A stretch of DNA of 64,000 nucleotides from Thozetella sp. PMI_491 (lineage: Eukaryota; Ascomycota; Sordariomycetes; Chaetosphaeriales; Chaetosphaeriaceae): assembly GCA_021432635.1 (NCBI GenBank), contig MU270028.1:377049-441048 (forward strand). The letters run 5' to 3'. Each line of letters starts with the position of its first letter. Within the stretch, counting starts at the first letter, position 1. The translations under genes and the position numbers were made by a program. Of the stretch, positions 21,720 through 31,970 are shown one piece after another. Under the pieces are notes generated by a model. The model worked only from the letters and a program-made list of their open reading frames with translations, ran no database searches and was not told where the DNA came from.

Positions 21720-22015
21720 TCACTTATCGCATAGCGCGGCCATAGTGATATCATTATACCCGAAGCACCAGGCTTAGTCGGGAGCTAACAATACCACAGT
21801 TACGTTCGAATTCACAATCAAAAACACAAACTGCCCAAGCGAATCCTACAATATATTCCTCGCCCCCATCCATCTCGTGCGTCGGCCATCTTCCTCTCCT
21901 CTTGTCCACCAGTCGCCGCCACCATTCGACGGCACTCCTGATCGCCCATCGTCGGATACCCGTCTGGTCTTGCCGATCAGAATACTAGTCCTAATAAAGA
22001 TTCGGGGCCACTCAC
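21720..22015. other. Intergenic DNA between element and Ala/Gly-rich ORF
   Basis: A minus-strand frame continues through here (21846-22364) in a different phase from the ORF upstream. I see no domain in it. Confidence 0.35.
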
Positions 22016-22588
22016 CTAGTCGCAGACCTCTGTCCAGCTGCCAATAGTGGATCCACCAATTCGCTCGGCATGATATGCAGCTGAACCCCACGGTAGGACG
22101 ACACCTCGGAGTAAGTAGTGGTGTCCCGCTTTGTTCTCTATCTCGACGTCGGGGAGGTTGGCGGATGTGATGCTCGCACTGATAGATACCCGCCGAACCT
22201 CTGGGTGCGCTGCGAGATCTTCGAACAGCATTGGCTTGATCGATAGTTCTTTGGTGTCGATCTCGCCAATTATAGGCTTGTAGCAGCCCCAGGTCACCGC
22301 CTGCGATGGTCGTTGACTGGCACCAACAAGGACGCCCCCAATAACCCATCCCACTGGATTCCAAAAGTTGGCAACAGTCATCCCGGTCAAAGCAGTCACA
22401 GCACCTTCGGCAGCAATAGCTGTGGTAAGTGCAGCCTCAGCAGCGACAGTGGCACCGGCCGCTCCAGCAGCACTACCAGCCACTAGAGCACCTTCAGAAA
22501 CGAGCGCAGCAGTGACAGCACCAGCCTGAGGAGCAAGGGCTCCAGCAGCAACTGCTGCTGTGCCACCGGTACCAATAATGATGGCCAT
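22016..22588 (-). CDS. Ala/Gly-rich hypothetical protein, possibly extended upstream
   Basis: A 190-residue frame. Residues ~8-90 are almost only small hydrophobics (AVAAGALAP..., AGSAAGAAGATVAAEAALTTAIAAEGAV), ending in FWNPVGWVIGGVLVGA, so probably membrane-embedded. The C-terminal ~95 residues form a soluble-looking domain with CYKPIIGE and HPEVRRVSISASITSANLPDVEI. I cannot name a family. The frame stays open upstream of the ATG through a 33-bp tandem repeat (to about 22697), where a CTCTGCAG acceptor-like site occurs. The real protein may therefore begin with three copies of a basic 11-residue repeat. It lies between two inverted-repeat elements. Confidence 0.5.
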   Translation of the reverse strand: MAIIIGTGGTAAVAAGALAPQAGAVTAALVSEGALVAGSAAGAAGATVAAEAALTTAIAAEGAVTALTGMTVANFWNPVGWVIGGVLVGASQRPSQAVTWGCYKPIIGEIDTKELSIKPMLFEDLAAHPEVRRVSISASITSANLPDVEIENKAGHHYLLRGVVLPWGSAAYHAERIGGSTIGSWTEVCD

Positions 22589-22600
22589 GGCGATCGCTTG

Positions 22601-22699
22601 TTTCGCGGAGCGTCCTTTGAGATGGAAAGGTGGTTTCGCAGAGCGCGCTTTGAGATGGAAAGGTTGTTTCGCAGAGTGTGCTTTGAGCTGCAGAGGAGG
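22601..22699 (-). repeat. Three 33-bp tandem repeats
   Basis: Units 22601-22633, 22634-22666 and 22667-22699, each beginning TTTCGC(A/G)GAG on the plus strand. Read on the minus strand in phase with the downstream 190-residue ORF they give LKAHSAKQPFH, LKARSAKPPFH and LKGRSAKQAIA. Third-position and conservative changes between units suggest the coding frame may be under constraint. Confidence 0.8.
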
Positions 22700-22770
22700 A
22701 AGGAGGAAGCCATCCAGAGTAGCAACAGTTCAAAAGGCGGTGAGAACCGAAGGCCTGTTCGATGAGGCTG

Positions 22771-22869
22771 GGGCACGAGATATACCAACACGAATCAGAT
22801 GCGAAGAGCGGCAGCCATGATTTGGTTTTGGGGCGCGAGATATGCCAAAACGAATCAGATGCGAAGAGC
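22771..22869. repeat. Two 39-bp direct repeats, 60-bp period
   Basis: Copies at 22771-22809 and 22831-22869, both GGGC(A/G)CGAGATAT(A/G)CCAA, then CACGAATCAG or AACGAATCAG and GATGCGAAGAGC. They differ by about three bases. No function is evident. Confidence 0.8.
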
Positions 22870-23438
22870 AACTGTGCATGATAAGGCGTTGGGCCGCAGC
22901 CGATGCAAGTGTGGTACTGCAGCTCGGCCCATTCCTGCACTATTCTGCGTATTCGCGCCTTAGGACTACCTGTGTGACTGGGCTCTTTTCCTTTGCGGCG
23001 GGAAATCAGAATCGTCTAAGTCCGCTCTCCCCGTAGCCCTGTCCTCATCAAGGAGAAACTGCGCTTCATCCTCCGACCTAAGCATGTATGGGGAGCTGGA
23101 AGGGAACTTGCGCTTCCTGGTCTTTCGATCGGACTTGACACCCTCGCTCAGTCCGTATTCTCTTGTCCAACTCGCCTCGTTCGATGGGATCGATGAGCAC
23201 CGAGATAGGGTTGGCCATAGTGAAAGATTCTCGGGAAGGGGGGTCGGAAACAGTCCTGCAGCCCGTCATTTAGCTCATTGCTGCCTAACCTGGGCCGGCG
23301 AATTATAGCCTCAGTAGGTTGGGCAGTCAGTCATGCCACAGAATTGGGCCAGCCCTGATCGCTTGCTTGGTTTTTGGTGTTGCACGCGTGTCGAATTTAT
23401 TACGTTTGTTTGCTTGCGGTCTGGAGTGGTCTAATTAA
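22870..23438 (-). other. Coding-like minus-strand sequence without a model
   Basis: From about 23270 to 23000 one minus frame is open and looks real: it reads TREYGLSEGVKSDRKTRKRK and later YMLRSEDEAQFLLDEDRATG, ending in RKRAQSHR just before a GTAGTC donor-like site. It has no convincing start ATG. It could be an upstream exon of the Ala/Gly-rich gene or of a decayed gene. No family recognised. Confidence 0.35.
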
Positions 23439-24129
23439 GAGCAATTATCCGTCGCGCACGCTGTTTTTACTCCGTAACGCATACTTGACTCCACATTTCC
23501 CGCTAATACGCGCTAAATGCATCCGGTCCATTTTAGCATCAAAATAGCCGATTCTACACAGTAAAAATAGCATTTTCTATGTAAACGCGTTTTAGTAACA
23601 TCTGGCTATCTAGCTAGGCAAAAGATATGTACGAAGGTAAGAAAGAGTACGTGGAAGGTAGCCCTGGCGACAGCAGGGCTGGGAATAGCCTCACGTACTG
23701 GAATCTCAGCGAGTGGCGGGCGAGACTGGTCTAGATGGGAGCGTGGCGCTCCGCTTGATACTCTGGATACATACGACCAGGAGTCTCAAGATCGCTCTCG
23801 AGAGAGCTCACATATCACAGTACGAGGGCCCTGGTTAGGTAAGGGGGCTCATTAGTATTAAAAACACGTATATTTATCGATTTCTACCTCTGTTTTAGAG
23901 TATTTTGATATTTAAAGCTCGATTTGCTTCGTTTAGTATGATGTTGTTGTTGTTTTGATGGACCAGATGTCAGTAAAACGCGTTTGCATGGAAAAGCTAG
24001 TTTTTACTGTGTGGAATCGGCTATTTTGATGCTAAAATGGACCGGATGCATTTAGCGCGTATTAGTGGAAAATGTGGAGTCAAGTATGCGTTACGGAGTA
24101 AAAACAGCGTGCGCGACCGATAATTGCTC
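23439..24129. mobile_element. Non-autonomous element with ~167-bp inverted repeats
   Basis: The left arm (23439-23605, starting GAGCAATTATCCGTCGCGCA) is repeated inverted at 23963-24129 with roughly 5-8% differences. The ~360-bp core has no ORF. Long terminal repeats of this kind occur in Mutator-like and some hAT or Tc1 MITEs. Flanks (CTAATTAA left, CTATTTTA right) do not give a clear target-site duplication, so the superfamily is undecided. Confidence 0.75.
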
Positions 24130-24860
24130 CTATTTTAACTAATTATGGTAAGCGGTTTTGCAAGTCACTGTAACACTTGTAGCAAACATTGAATTTGGGC
24201 GGCGGAGAGACCTTAACCACGAGTTTGCCGGCGCTTTTCTTTCATCCCTCCCCAGTTGTCTACTGAGCAAGTCATTACTTTCGCCCGGTGTCGCAAGCTT
24301 CTATAAAGCTAGAAAACAGGTCAAGGCTCCCGAATGCGATTTGGGGAGGTAGCGGCACTGAAAAATAAAAACAGAAGTAGCGTAGACATCCACCAATTAC
24401 AAGACATACAAAATCTAGTATCAATGCCCACGGAATCATCTTGGGCGTGTACATAAGCCTTAGGGTAGGTATTTGAACATAAGGCGGTCTGCAATAGCAA
24501 ATGGCCTAACCAACTTAGTTACCGACAGAGCATGCAGCGTGTCAGTCTTTACACCACCTGGGGTGGGTGTAGACTCAAGCTCGGAGGGAAATTATGACAC
24601 TGTCGATCACCGGCAAGGTTCGGCAACTCCTATGGCGCCACGCTCGAGTTTTACTGGCGCTTGCCATGCCACGGAAGCGTTGCCTTCCTAAGTTGTATAC
24701 AAGACCGTCGCTTAATGCTACCCTTTGGCATGCATCTCCATTATGGTAAGTTTCTCAACAACGTGTATTCAGTCTATTCTACGATAGGGAAAAGAACTCC
24801 CTTTCAAGATAGTACATACTGGTCTGCACCGAGAGTGGAAATCGTGCTGAGAGTTGCGGG
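24130..24860. other. Upstream region of the G1 peptidase gene
   Basis: I see no gene here. A short plus frame (24158-24352) has no features. Confidence 0.45.
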
Positions 24861-24868
24861 TATAAATG
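24861..24868 (+). promoter_or_regulatory. TATA box of G1 peptidase gene
   Basis: TATAAATG, 122 bases before the ATG at 24983. Consistent with a strongly inducible secreted-enzyme gene. Confidence 0.45.
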
Positions 24869-24982
24869 ATAGCGCTATTCCATTAGGCTATGTCTAATCC
24901 CAAGCACTCTCAAGCCTTCCGATCTCTAGCCACTCCTGCACTCAACCTGTCGCTTCCAGACACAGTTCTTCTCACATCGAAA

Positions 24983-25902
24983 ATGAAGTTCTCGGCCTCC
25001 TTTGTTTCGGCTCTGCTTTGCGCTGGAGCCGCACTCGCTGCTCCCACTGAGGAACTCCGTGCAGCTCGGCGCGAGCAAGCCCGTCGTGTCCGCCACGAGA
25101 ACCGTCTCGCCCGGCGCGACGGCCGTGTCAGGACGAGCAGGCCGAAAGCTGATGCGAAGCTCAACAGCGTTCTCGCCGCCAACGCCACTCGGGAGGTCTC
25201 CTACTCCACGAACTGGGCAGGTGCCGTCCTGATTAGCACTGGCTTTACCAGCGCCACCGGCACCTCGGTTGTTCCTGCTGCCTCTGGCGGGTCGAGCGCT
25301 GCCGGCTCTGCCTGGTTTGGCATTGATGGCGACACGTGTGACAACATCCTGCAGACTGGCTACGACTTCTATGGTGATGGTACCTACGATGCTTGGTACG
25401 AGTGGTACCCCTACGACTTTGCTGGTAAGTTATTCGCTTTTGCCGAAATATTTTGAATTCAAGATACACCCTCAGATTTAATGATAAAATATTAAAGCCG
25501 TACCCAGGCTACTTTAACATCGACATCTCTGAAGGTGATTCGATCCTGATGTCGGTCACAGCAACTTCCAAGACTGCTGGGAAGGCTACGCTGGAGAACC
25601 TCTCAACGGGCAAGACTGTGACCCACAGCTACAGCGGCATCTCTTCAAAGTACGCTCTCTGCGAGTACAACGCTGAGTGGATTGTTGAGGACTTTGAGGA
25701 GCGCGATAGCAGCGGATCCAACTGCCAGAATGTTCCGCTCGCGGACTTCGATACCGTCAAGTTCACTAGCTGCTCTGCCGTCAAGAGTGGCTCCACCGTC
25801 ACGCTTATCGGTGCTACGGTGATCGATATGATCACCGAGGATGATGATATCGTTGTCACCTGCTCCACTAGCGGAAGCACCGTTACTTGTGAGCATGTTT
25901 AA
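24983..25902 (+). CDS. Secreted G1-family glutamic peptidase (eqolisin)
   Basis: Acid endopeptidase of the scytalidoglutamic/aspergilloglutamic family, using a Gln/Glu pair. Exons 24983-25424 and 25508-25902 (83-nt intron) give 278 residues. Signal peptide MKFSASFVSALLCAGAALA, then a basic, Arg-rich propeptide (~res 20-65). The mature domain starts near VSYSTNWAGAVL. Family hallmarks: AWFGIDGDTCDNILQTGYDF carrying the catalytic Gln, YEWYPYDFAGYF across the splice, and CEYNAEWIVEDFEE carrying the catalytic Glu. The upstream in-frame ATG at 24890 is rejected because the signal peptide begins at 24983. Propeptide removal at acid pH outside the cell is expected from the family. Confidence 0.92.
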
Positions 25903-26473
25903 GTTACCATCATGACCAAGGTTCTGTGCGGCCAGTCGCTATAGACTATATTGTGGATAGGGGAAGAGAGCCCGATGACGGAAGAAAGCACGCGGCACAA
26001 CTCGCTTGTGGCAAGGAACTCCTTTTCTCAACTGTACAAACTTATTGCTTAGGCACATTTCGTGCACTAGGGCGTGCTAAGCGACAGCCGAACAGGCACC
26101 TCTTCAGTACAGAACAGTACATAAAGCCTATTTAGTAGTCAGTTTTGCTTCGCGAGTGTTACGGTAACCATTATAGTCTATAGTAGTCGTTTACCGTAGC
26201 TTGACGCGCAGGTGGGATTTAGCCAACTATAATAAGTTTGAGAAGAGTATTAAGATTCTGGGTAGAAATGGAGAAAGTACTTAGTCTGGATTCACAATTT
26301 ACACCGGTGTGGCACTGGCTTGGGCTTTCTACCCTTCTTAAGTCTTTACATATACTTTATTCTTACCACCGGCACTAGATTTTGTCTATCCAGGCGATTA
26401 ACTAAGGTATCTATAATTTTCTGTGGTAACAACCTACTCATTGTGTACTGCTATAATCTCGCAGTCTATATCG
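25903..26473. other. Convergent intergenic region, no gene recognised
   Basis: Lies between the 3' ends of the G1 peptidase (plus) and the transporter (minus). AT-rich towards 26200-26470. Nothing else seen. Confidence 0.45.
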
Positions 26474-27843
26474 TCACTGCGATCCCCCCTTCCTATATTC
26501 AAGGAACCTGGCAATGCTATATGCCATGGTTGCCAATATGAGACCGCCAGCGCTGTAGCCGATGGTCCCTAGCCACTCAAATTTAGTCGCGTCACCCAGA
26601 ATGGCTCCTGCAATGGGAGGGCCGACCAAAATTGCGAGACCGGCAGAGACAAAGGTTGTCCCCATCCTGGCGCCGATACGGCTCGGTTCAGGAGTAAGAT
26701 GGATGATGACGCTGGGTGTCAGAGAAACAACACCGCCCGAGAAAGCGCCATAGAGCAGCCCGAACGCAATGAGCCCGCCGAGATTTGTGATGCCCATCCA
26801 TGCGAAGGCCAAAACTGCGGATACGAAGGTGCAGATGATCAGGACATTGAGCGACCCCGCCTTGTCGGCAATGGCGTTGGGGATAACTCGCCCGAAAACA
26901 CTTCCGACGTTAAGCATTGTGACGAGATAGGGCGAGAATTCGGTCTCGGAAGGTAGATAGTCGATGGTATATAGCTGGATGTAAAAGAAGGCCACGTAAA
27001 GAACTAGGAAGCCGAAGAAACTGGCCACTACGAAAGCCATGAACGTCGAATCTGTGAAGGCTGTCTCGTCCACTAGCGATCGCTTGCTTTTTGGCTGAAC
27101 GCGGGTGTGCATGAATGCAATTGGAATCACGCTCAGTCCGAGGAGGATGAACGCAATGATGCGGGTAGCCCACCCGAAACCGACAGTAGGCTGGAGGCGG
27201 CTGAATAGGATCGGGAAGACAATGCCAGCGAGAGGTGAACCGCTTGACGATATACCCAACACGAGAGCTCGGTATTTAGAGAAGTACTGGGCTAGGATTG
27301 CCGCAGACGGCAAGAACGTCAAGCCCATGCCGATCCCAATGACAATGCCTTGCGAAAGCATGACCTGCCAGTACGTAGTACAGAGCGATGTCATGAATTG
27401 GCCGAAGACAATGAGAAACAGACCAGAAATGAGTAGGTGACGGAAGTAACCTGCGTCGTACAGCGGGCCGGAAACTACACCGACGAAGAAGAGCAATGCT
27501 CCTGTTTCTTGTTAACAACACGCTCCTGGCGGAAGTGCGAATTTGATGGCTTGCCTTGGACAGATCCGATCCAACTAATATCAGACGACGAGCTTGATGA
27601 CAACAGCTCGGCCTCGTAGTACGTTTGGTATACACCAAAGCTATTGACCAACCCCCACGTAGCGACTAAGATCACCCACGAGCCTAGTACTTGAACCCAT
27701 GCCTCCCAGCCCCCATCCGGGATGGATAGGGGAGAGACAGGCTTGGCGCTCTCTACATCGGACTCTGGCTGGGAGGTAGGGAGGGATTTCCTTAGACTTT
27801 CCACATCCGGCACGTTTCTTGACACGTCAACAATGTCGGCCAT
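26474..27843 (-). CDS. MFS monocarboxylate-type transporter
   Basis: Plasma-membrane carrier of the fungal MCT (SLC16-like) group. Exons 27555-27843 and 26474-27501 give 438 residues. The acidic N-terminal tail leads into IPDGGWEAWVQVLGSWVIL, the MCT signature DGGWGW-like first helix, and VNSFGVYQTYYE. Helix 2 follows the splice (ISWIGSVQGALLFFVGVVSGPLYDAGYFR, read over both exons). About 12 hydrophobic segments are visible. The intron 27502-27554 uses a GC donor (GCAAGC) with AG acceptor, a rare but known class; it is the only way to keep the family motif in frame. Substrate unknown: carboxylates, amino-acid-like compounds or efflux are possible. It lies between the G1 peptidase and the GH55 glucanase gene. 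Confidence 0.88.
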
Positions 27844-28514
27844 TTGGGCGGGGCTGGTAAACTCGGTGTGGGAATACGAGAAGCAGTGGAGTAAATATGG
27901 GGGAAGATAGCAGGGCTTCTGTGGTTGTTATGAGATATTCAAGAGGGTGTAGAGCGCAGCGATGCTTGCTTGTGTGATGTGGGCAACATTCGAGGGCAAC
28001 ATGCCCAAGAGTTATATACAAGTGAGGTTCGGCGATAACTCACACTGAGCTGTTGCGATAGTGGTTCCCCAACGGAAGCTTAACGACATGCTGATTGGCC
28101 ACTATTTCATGTCGGACATTAGAGCCACTTTGCATCTGTTTGATTGGCTGGAGCTTTCCGCCTGTCGGATTTTGCAGCTCGGGGAAATCACGGCTTTGTT
28201 AGAGCGGCCCACTTCCGGTCGTAGCTACCATACTTCCCTTACTAAGAATTCTGTTACGGAGCCCCTCTGACGTCATTCGCGTCGTGCCGCTCTTCGGCGT
28301 TAACAGTTCTTGAAAGCGTGAAGCTGTACATAGTACAGGCGGATAAGGTGAAACCTTTATATCTCTGCGTTGGATATGAAACGATTGCAAGACCCTCGCA
28401 ATCCTTGTCCTCTCGTCGTCCCTACTAGGTAGAGATGCGATCGACGCATATCACGTGGGTTAGAACCCCAGTAATAACCCTACTCCTCCATCCACCCTCG
28501 TCTCCATGTGCCAG
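27844..28514. other. Intergenic: transporter upstream region
   Basis: 670 bases between the transporter start and the GH55 stop codon. A TATA-like site is listed separately. Nothing else recognised. Confidence 0.45.
28011..28018 (-). promoter_or_regulatory. TATA-like site of MCT-type transporter gene
   Basis: Reads TATATAAC on the minus strand, about 170 bases upstream of the ATG at 27843. Confidence 0.3.
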
Positions 28515-31094
28515 TCAGCCGCTTTGCCTTAAATACGCCGCCACCACACTCGTACTAAAGACATCATGGACCGAGCCGCGGTTCTCATCATGCGTAACTA
28601 TGGCCGATATGGTTGTCCCACCGGCCTCTGGCTCTAAGACCAAATTCTTGACATTGATAGCTTCGAGGCCGTACACGAAGAACCTCGAGTTGCCCTCATA
28701 TATAGCTCCGTTATCTTGACAATCTGTAGAGCAGAATGTTCGCGACGGGCCCATGACAAATGTCCACCAACCTTGGCTGTAGAGGTTAATGCCAGTAGAA
28801 TTCCGGACGATCTGGTATAGTCCCATGCGGCACTGTGAACCGTGTTCCGGGGCTAAAGTCAGCGACGTGCTTCTCTCAAGCGGGGATTCAGGTGTTGAGA
28901 AGGATTGAACGTACCTGTGCATTATTAGGAGCGCACCATTTGAAGTCGGGGTCACTTGGGAGAAGAGTCCCGCTCCACGGATCGGGAGGGTAGTACGTCG
29001 TACCGTTTCCCTGCCAGTGTGATGTCTCGCCCTCCATCAGCCCAATGAAGACATTCTTGGCATTGTTGATGTTTACTTGGTAGAGATCGTGGTGTTCTGA
29101 GCCGTGCAGTACTTTAGCTTCATTCCGTCATAGTTTGCAGTTTCAGTTTCATGTCAATTTGCCCACTCACCTGAACCCATTCCCAGCATCCACGTCCCCT
29201 TCTGCGCCTCGATCAGGAAACCGCCCGCGGGGCTGGCCAGGACATTTCCACCGCCATCCACATCCAGATCGCCACTCCAGGCCCACGTGTTCTCCCAATA
29301 CGACGATGATGTCGTCGTCAAGTGCGCGGCAAGCCGGGCTGCGTTGCAAGTCTGCGGCCGAGCGCAGTTATTCCACACCTTAGAACCGGCTGCACCTCCA
29401 ATGCGGAAGTTGCAGAAAAAAAAACCCACGTCGCCCGGCTTCTCTCCTGCCATGTTGACCTCGACCAGGACCGCGCCCGGGAGGACATCGGCGACGGTAA
29501 ACATGATGTCGTGCATCTGAGCGAGACCGACATCTCCTGGCTTGCCAACACGGATCATTGGTCGGGGGTTTCTTGGATCTTGGAACTTTGGCCCTGTCGC
29601 ACTGAGCTGCGTGAAGGCCTCTCCAACAAGCCGACTGCCGGGCGGCACTTCGACCGTGTCGCTTAAAAGATAAATGCCGTACGGGAAATATACGACCTTC
29701 CCTACCGACTGGTTAAGAATTTCTTGAATACTCTTAGCATCGTCGGCGACACCATCGCCCATAACAGGGTGAGCAGCAACTTCCTTAATGTTGACTATCT
29801 GTGAAGGTTGGAAATCGGCATAGGTTGGCTGTACAACGGTGTGATAGAAGCCTGTCGCATTGACTAGCACTTCAGGGCGAGAGACGGCAATCTTGTCGCC
29901 GTCGAGACCTTTCACCTTTGATGAGGTCGCGTAGACATTTCCCCGGACCCACGCGGAACCGGGTCGAATGGAGCCAGCCAGGACAGCTGATGTTCCTACT
30001 TTGACTGTCTATGTGCTCACATGCATTAGACCACCCTACTGAAATGTGTTGAATAGAAGGCGATGGGAATCCTACCACCGGAACCGATGAGTCTATGATG
30101 GTATTTTCCACGACGATAGAGCTCTGGCTCGTTTTCGTTGTCGGAGCAAGCACGAGCGATGTCGTATTTATCGCAGTGGAATCGATGAGATTCAGCAGAC
30201 CGTTTCCACCACTTATGGTGTCGATGCCAACCGTACATCCCTCAAAGTGCAGAGCCTGCGCGGTTATGTGAATAGCGCTGACGACTTTGACCCCAGTTGC
30301 CACATCTGATCGGTTAGTGTTATCCTCTGTTTTATCTCGCTGGGAAATACCTTACTCTTGAATTGGATATTCTTGAGATGAACTTGTGTAACTGACAGTG
30401 AGATGCCGACGGCGCCACCGACCATGACCAAGTCACTATATAGCAGCTGGGTGCACATCCCTGGTGTCGCGATGCCAGTGTGTCCCGCCGCCCCGCTGGC
30501 CATGTTAAATACAACGTTGGAGAGCTGACTCGCTTGACTAACACCCCATTCCAAGATTGTGATTGTTTTAGATGGGATAGCTGTAGTGTCGAGGACTAGG
30601 TTCTTGATGCTGTTGTAGAACCCAACTAGGCCAGTATAACGCGAGTCATGGCCCACGAGCAAATAGGTACCTTTGAAATCTGGTGCGGCTTTGATGGTGG
30701 GCAGGTTCGTGGGATCTCCCATGAGAACAGTGCCGACCCGGCTGGATATCGTACTCTTGATTGCATATATTCCTGGGGGGAAGTAGACTACGGCAGGCTG
30801 ACCGGTCATGCCAAAAGACTTCCCAGCGGCACGCGTGCCACTGCTATCTCCCATATCGATGGCCTTCTGGATAGCAGCCGTGTCATCTGTTGTCCCATCG
30901 CCTTTTGCGCCGTACTCCATGACATTGCGGAATATGGTCCAGTTCTTGCCATTCTTTATGGTAGGGCTAATGCCGTTATGGTTGACGCTCGCGTACCAGT
31001 AACTGCTCACTGCCTGGCCCCCAACTCTCGCATTTGACACAGTAACGGCTACTGAAGCTATTGCGAGGGCTAATAGACGAATAAATGGTTTCAT
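28515..31094 (-). CDS. Secreted GH55 exo-beta-1,3-glucanase-like protein
   Basis: Enzyme family that releases glucose or short oligomers from beta-1,3-glucan outside the cell. Five exons: 30356-31094, 30076-30305, 29171-30008, 28915-29096, 28515-28832; introns of 50, 67, 74 and 82 nt; 768 residues, the usual GH55 size. Signal peptide MKPFIRLLALAIASVAVTVSNA. Two tandem pectate-lyase-superfamily beta-helix modules are seen, opening with VMEYGAKGDGTTDDTAAIQK (~res 58) and VMGDGVADDAKSIQEILNQ (~res 385). The C-terminal part has LYQVNINNAKNVFIGLMEGE, the GWWTFVMG region and DCQDNGAIYEGNSRFFVYGL. Each splice keeps family strings continuous. It is transcribed divergently from the quercetinase gene (start 31971), sharing an ~880-bp upstream region. 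Confidence 0.92.
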
Positions 31095-31172
31095 GATAAG
31101 TCGTGATGAAGGAACTGCGTAGCTTTGTCGTACCCTGTTGATGCTGATGGCAGGATCAGACTCGGTGGCTCA

Positions 31173-31180
31173 TCTTTATA
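31173..31180 (-). promoter_or_regulatory. TATA box of GH55 gene
   Basis: Minus-strand TATAAAGA, 79 bases upstream of the ATG at 31094. Confidence 0.4.
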
Positions 31181-31513
31181 CAGCATATGGCCAAGGCTGG
31201 CGGAAGAAGAGCTCAGGTCCAATATGCTTTATCCGCAATGGAAATCTTGATTCCCAAATTCTTATGCTTCCCATCACTCGCTTGTGGCGTTTCGTCTTTC
31301 CATATTTAGATAAATGGCTTGGCAGACAAAGCATGCCCTCGGATGGTCAAGACCCATGCTTCAAGAGCGTTCATCAATACCTAAATCGGTAGCTGATCCC
31401 GGCAATTGATGACACTGTTTGTTGAAACTAAGCCTCGGGCGCTATAAATCTTAGCCTGCGGCTATTTGAAGGCGTATTAGCGAGCCCAGGTATGGTCCCA
31501 CGGCTTAATCTTT

Positions 31514-31586
31514 CGTCCACCGCCTTTGCATTGACGTGTCCACCTGCTGAATTGAAATGTCCACCTACTGTATTGCTGTGTCCACC
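31514..31586. promoter_or_regulatory. Phased TGTCCACC array in divergent promoter
   Basis: TGTCCACC occurs at 31537-31544, 31558-31565 and 31579-31586, exactly 21 bp apart (two helical turns), with a weaker CGTCCACC at 31514-31521. It sits midway between the GH55 start (31094) and the quercetinase start (31971). The placement suggests a cis-element array bound by one regulator on one DNA face; the factor is not identified. A chance minisatellite is the alternative. Confidence 0.5.
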
Positions 31587-31970
31587 CACTTCATTGAAAG
31601 CCCTAAGATATCGTGACTCTAACCCGCTCCTGGTCGGAAGGAGACACATAGGCACCCGTCTTTGATCCTGTACCTTGAGCATAACATTGTCCCCAGCGGG
31701 TGGAATCCTCAAACAGCACGACATCAAGAGTTCTTCCTGGCTGTTTGCTTAAACCGTTTATCCAAAGTGAATGAGTCTCTTTCTTCGAGGAAATGTCTAG
31801 GATCGACCTAGCATTTTGCAAATGGCAATTGATTCGGCAATCGAGCTTTCAGTGTGCGAACGATCGCAAATATATTTGCACCATGGAACCTTCTTGGCAC
31901 CGGGTCTGTCGGAGGCGATACTATCTAAGTCGCTAATTTTCTTCCAAAGTATTCTACAAGCCTGCTTGCC

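Noticed and set aside
22483-22940. Alternative minus frames through the tandem repeats (Leu-rich and Ser/Thr-rich)
   Set aside because: Only one frame runs on into the larger 190-residue ORF; the others have biased composition caused by the repeats.
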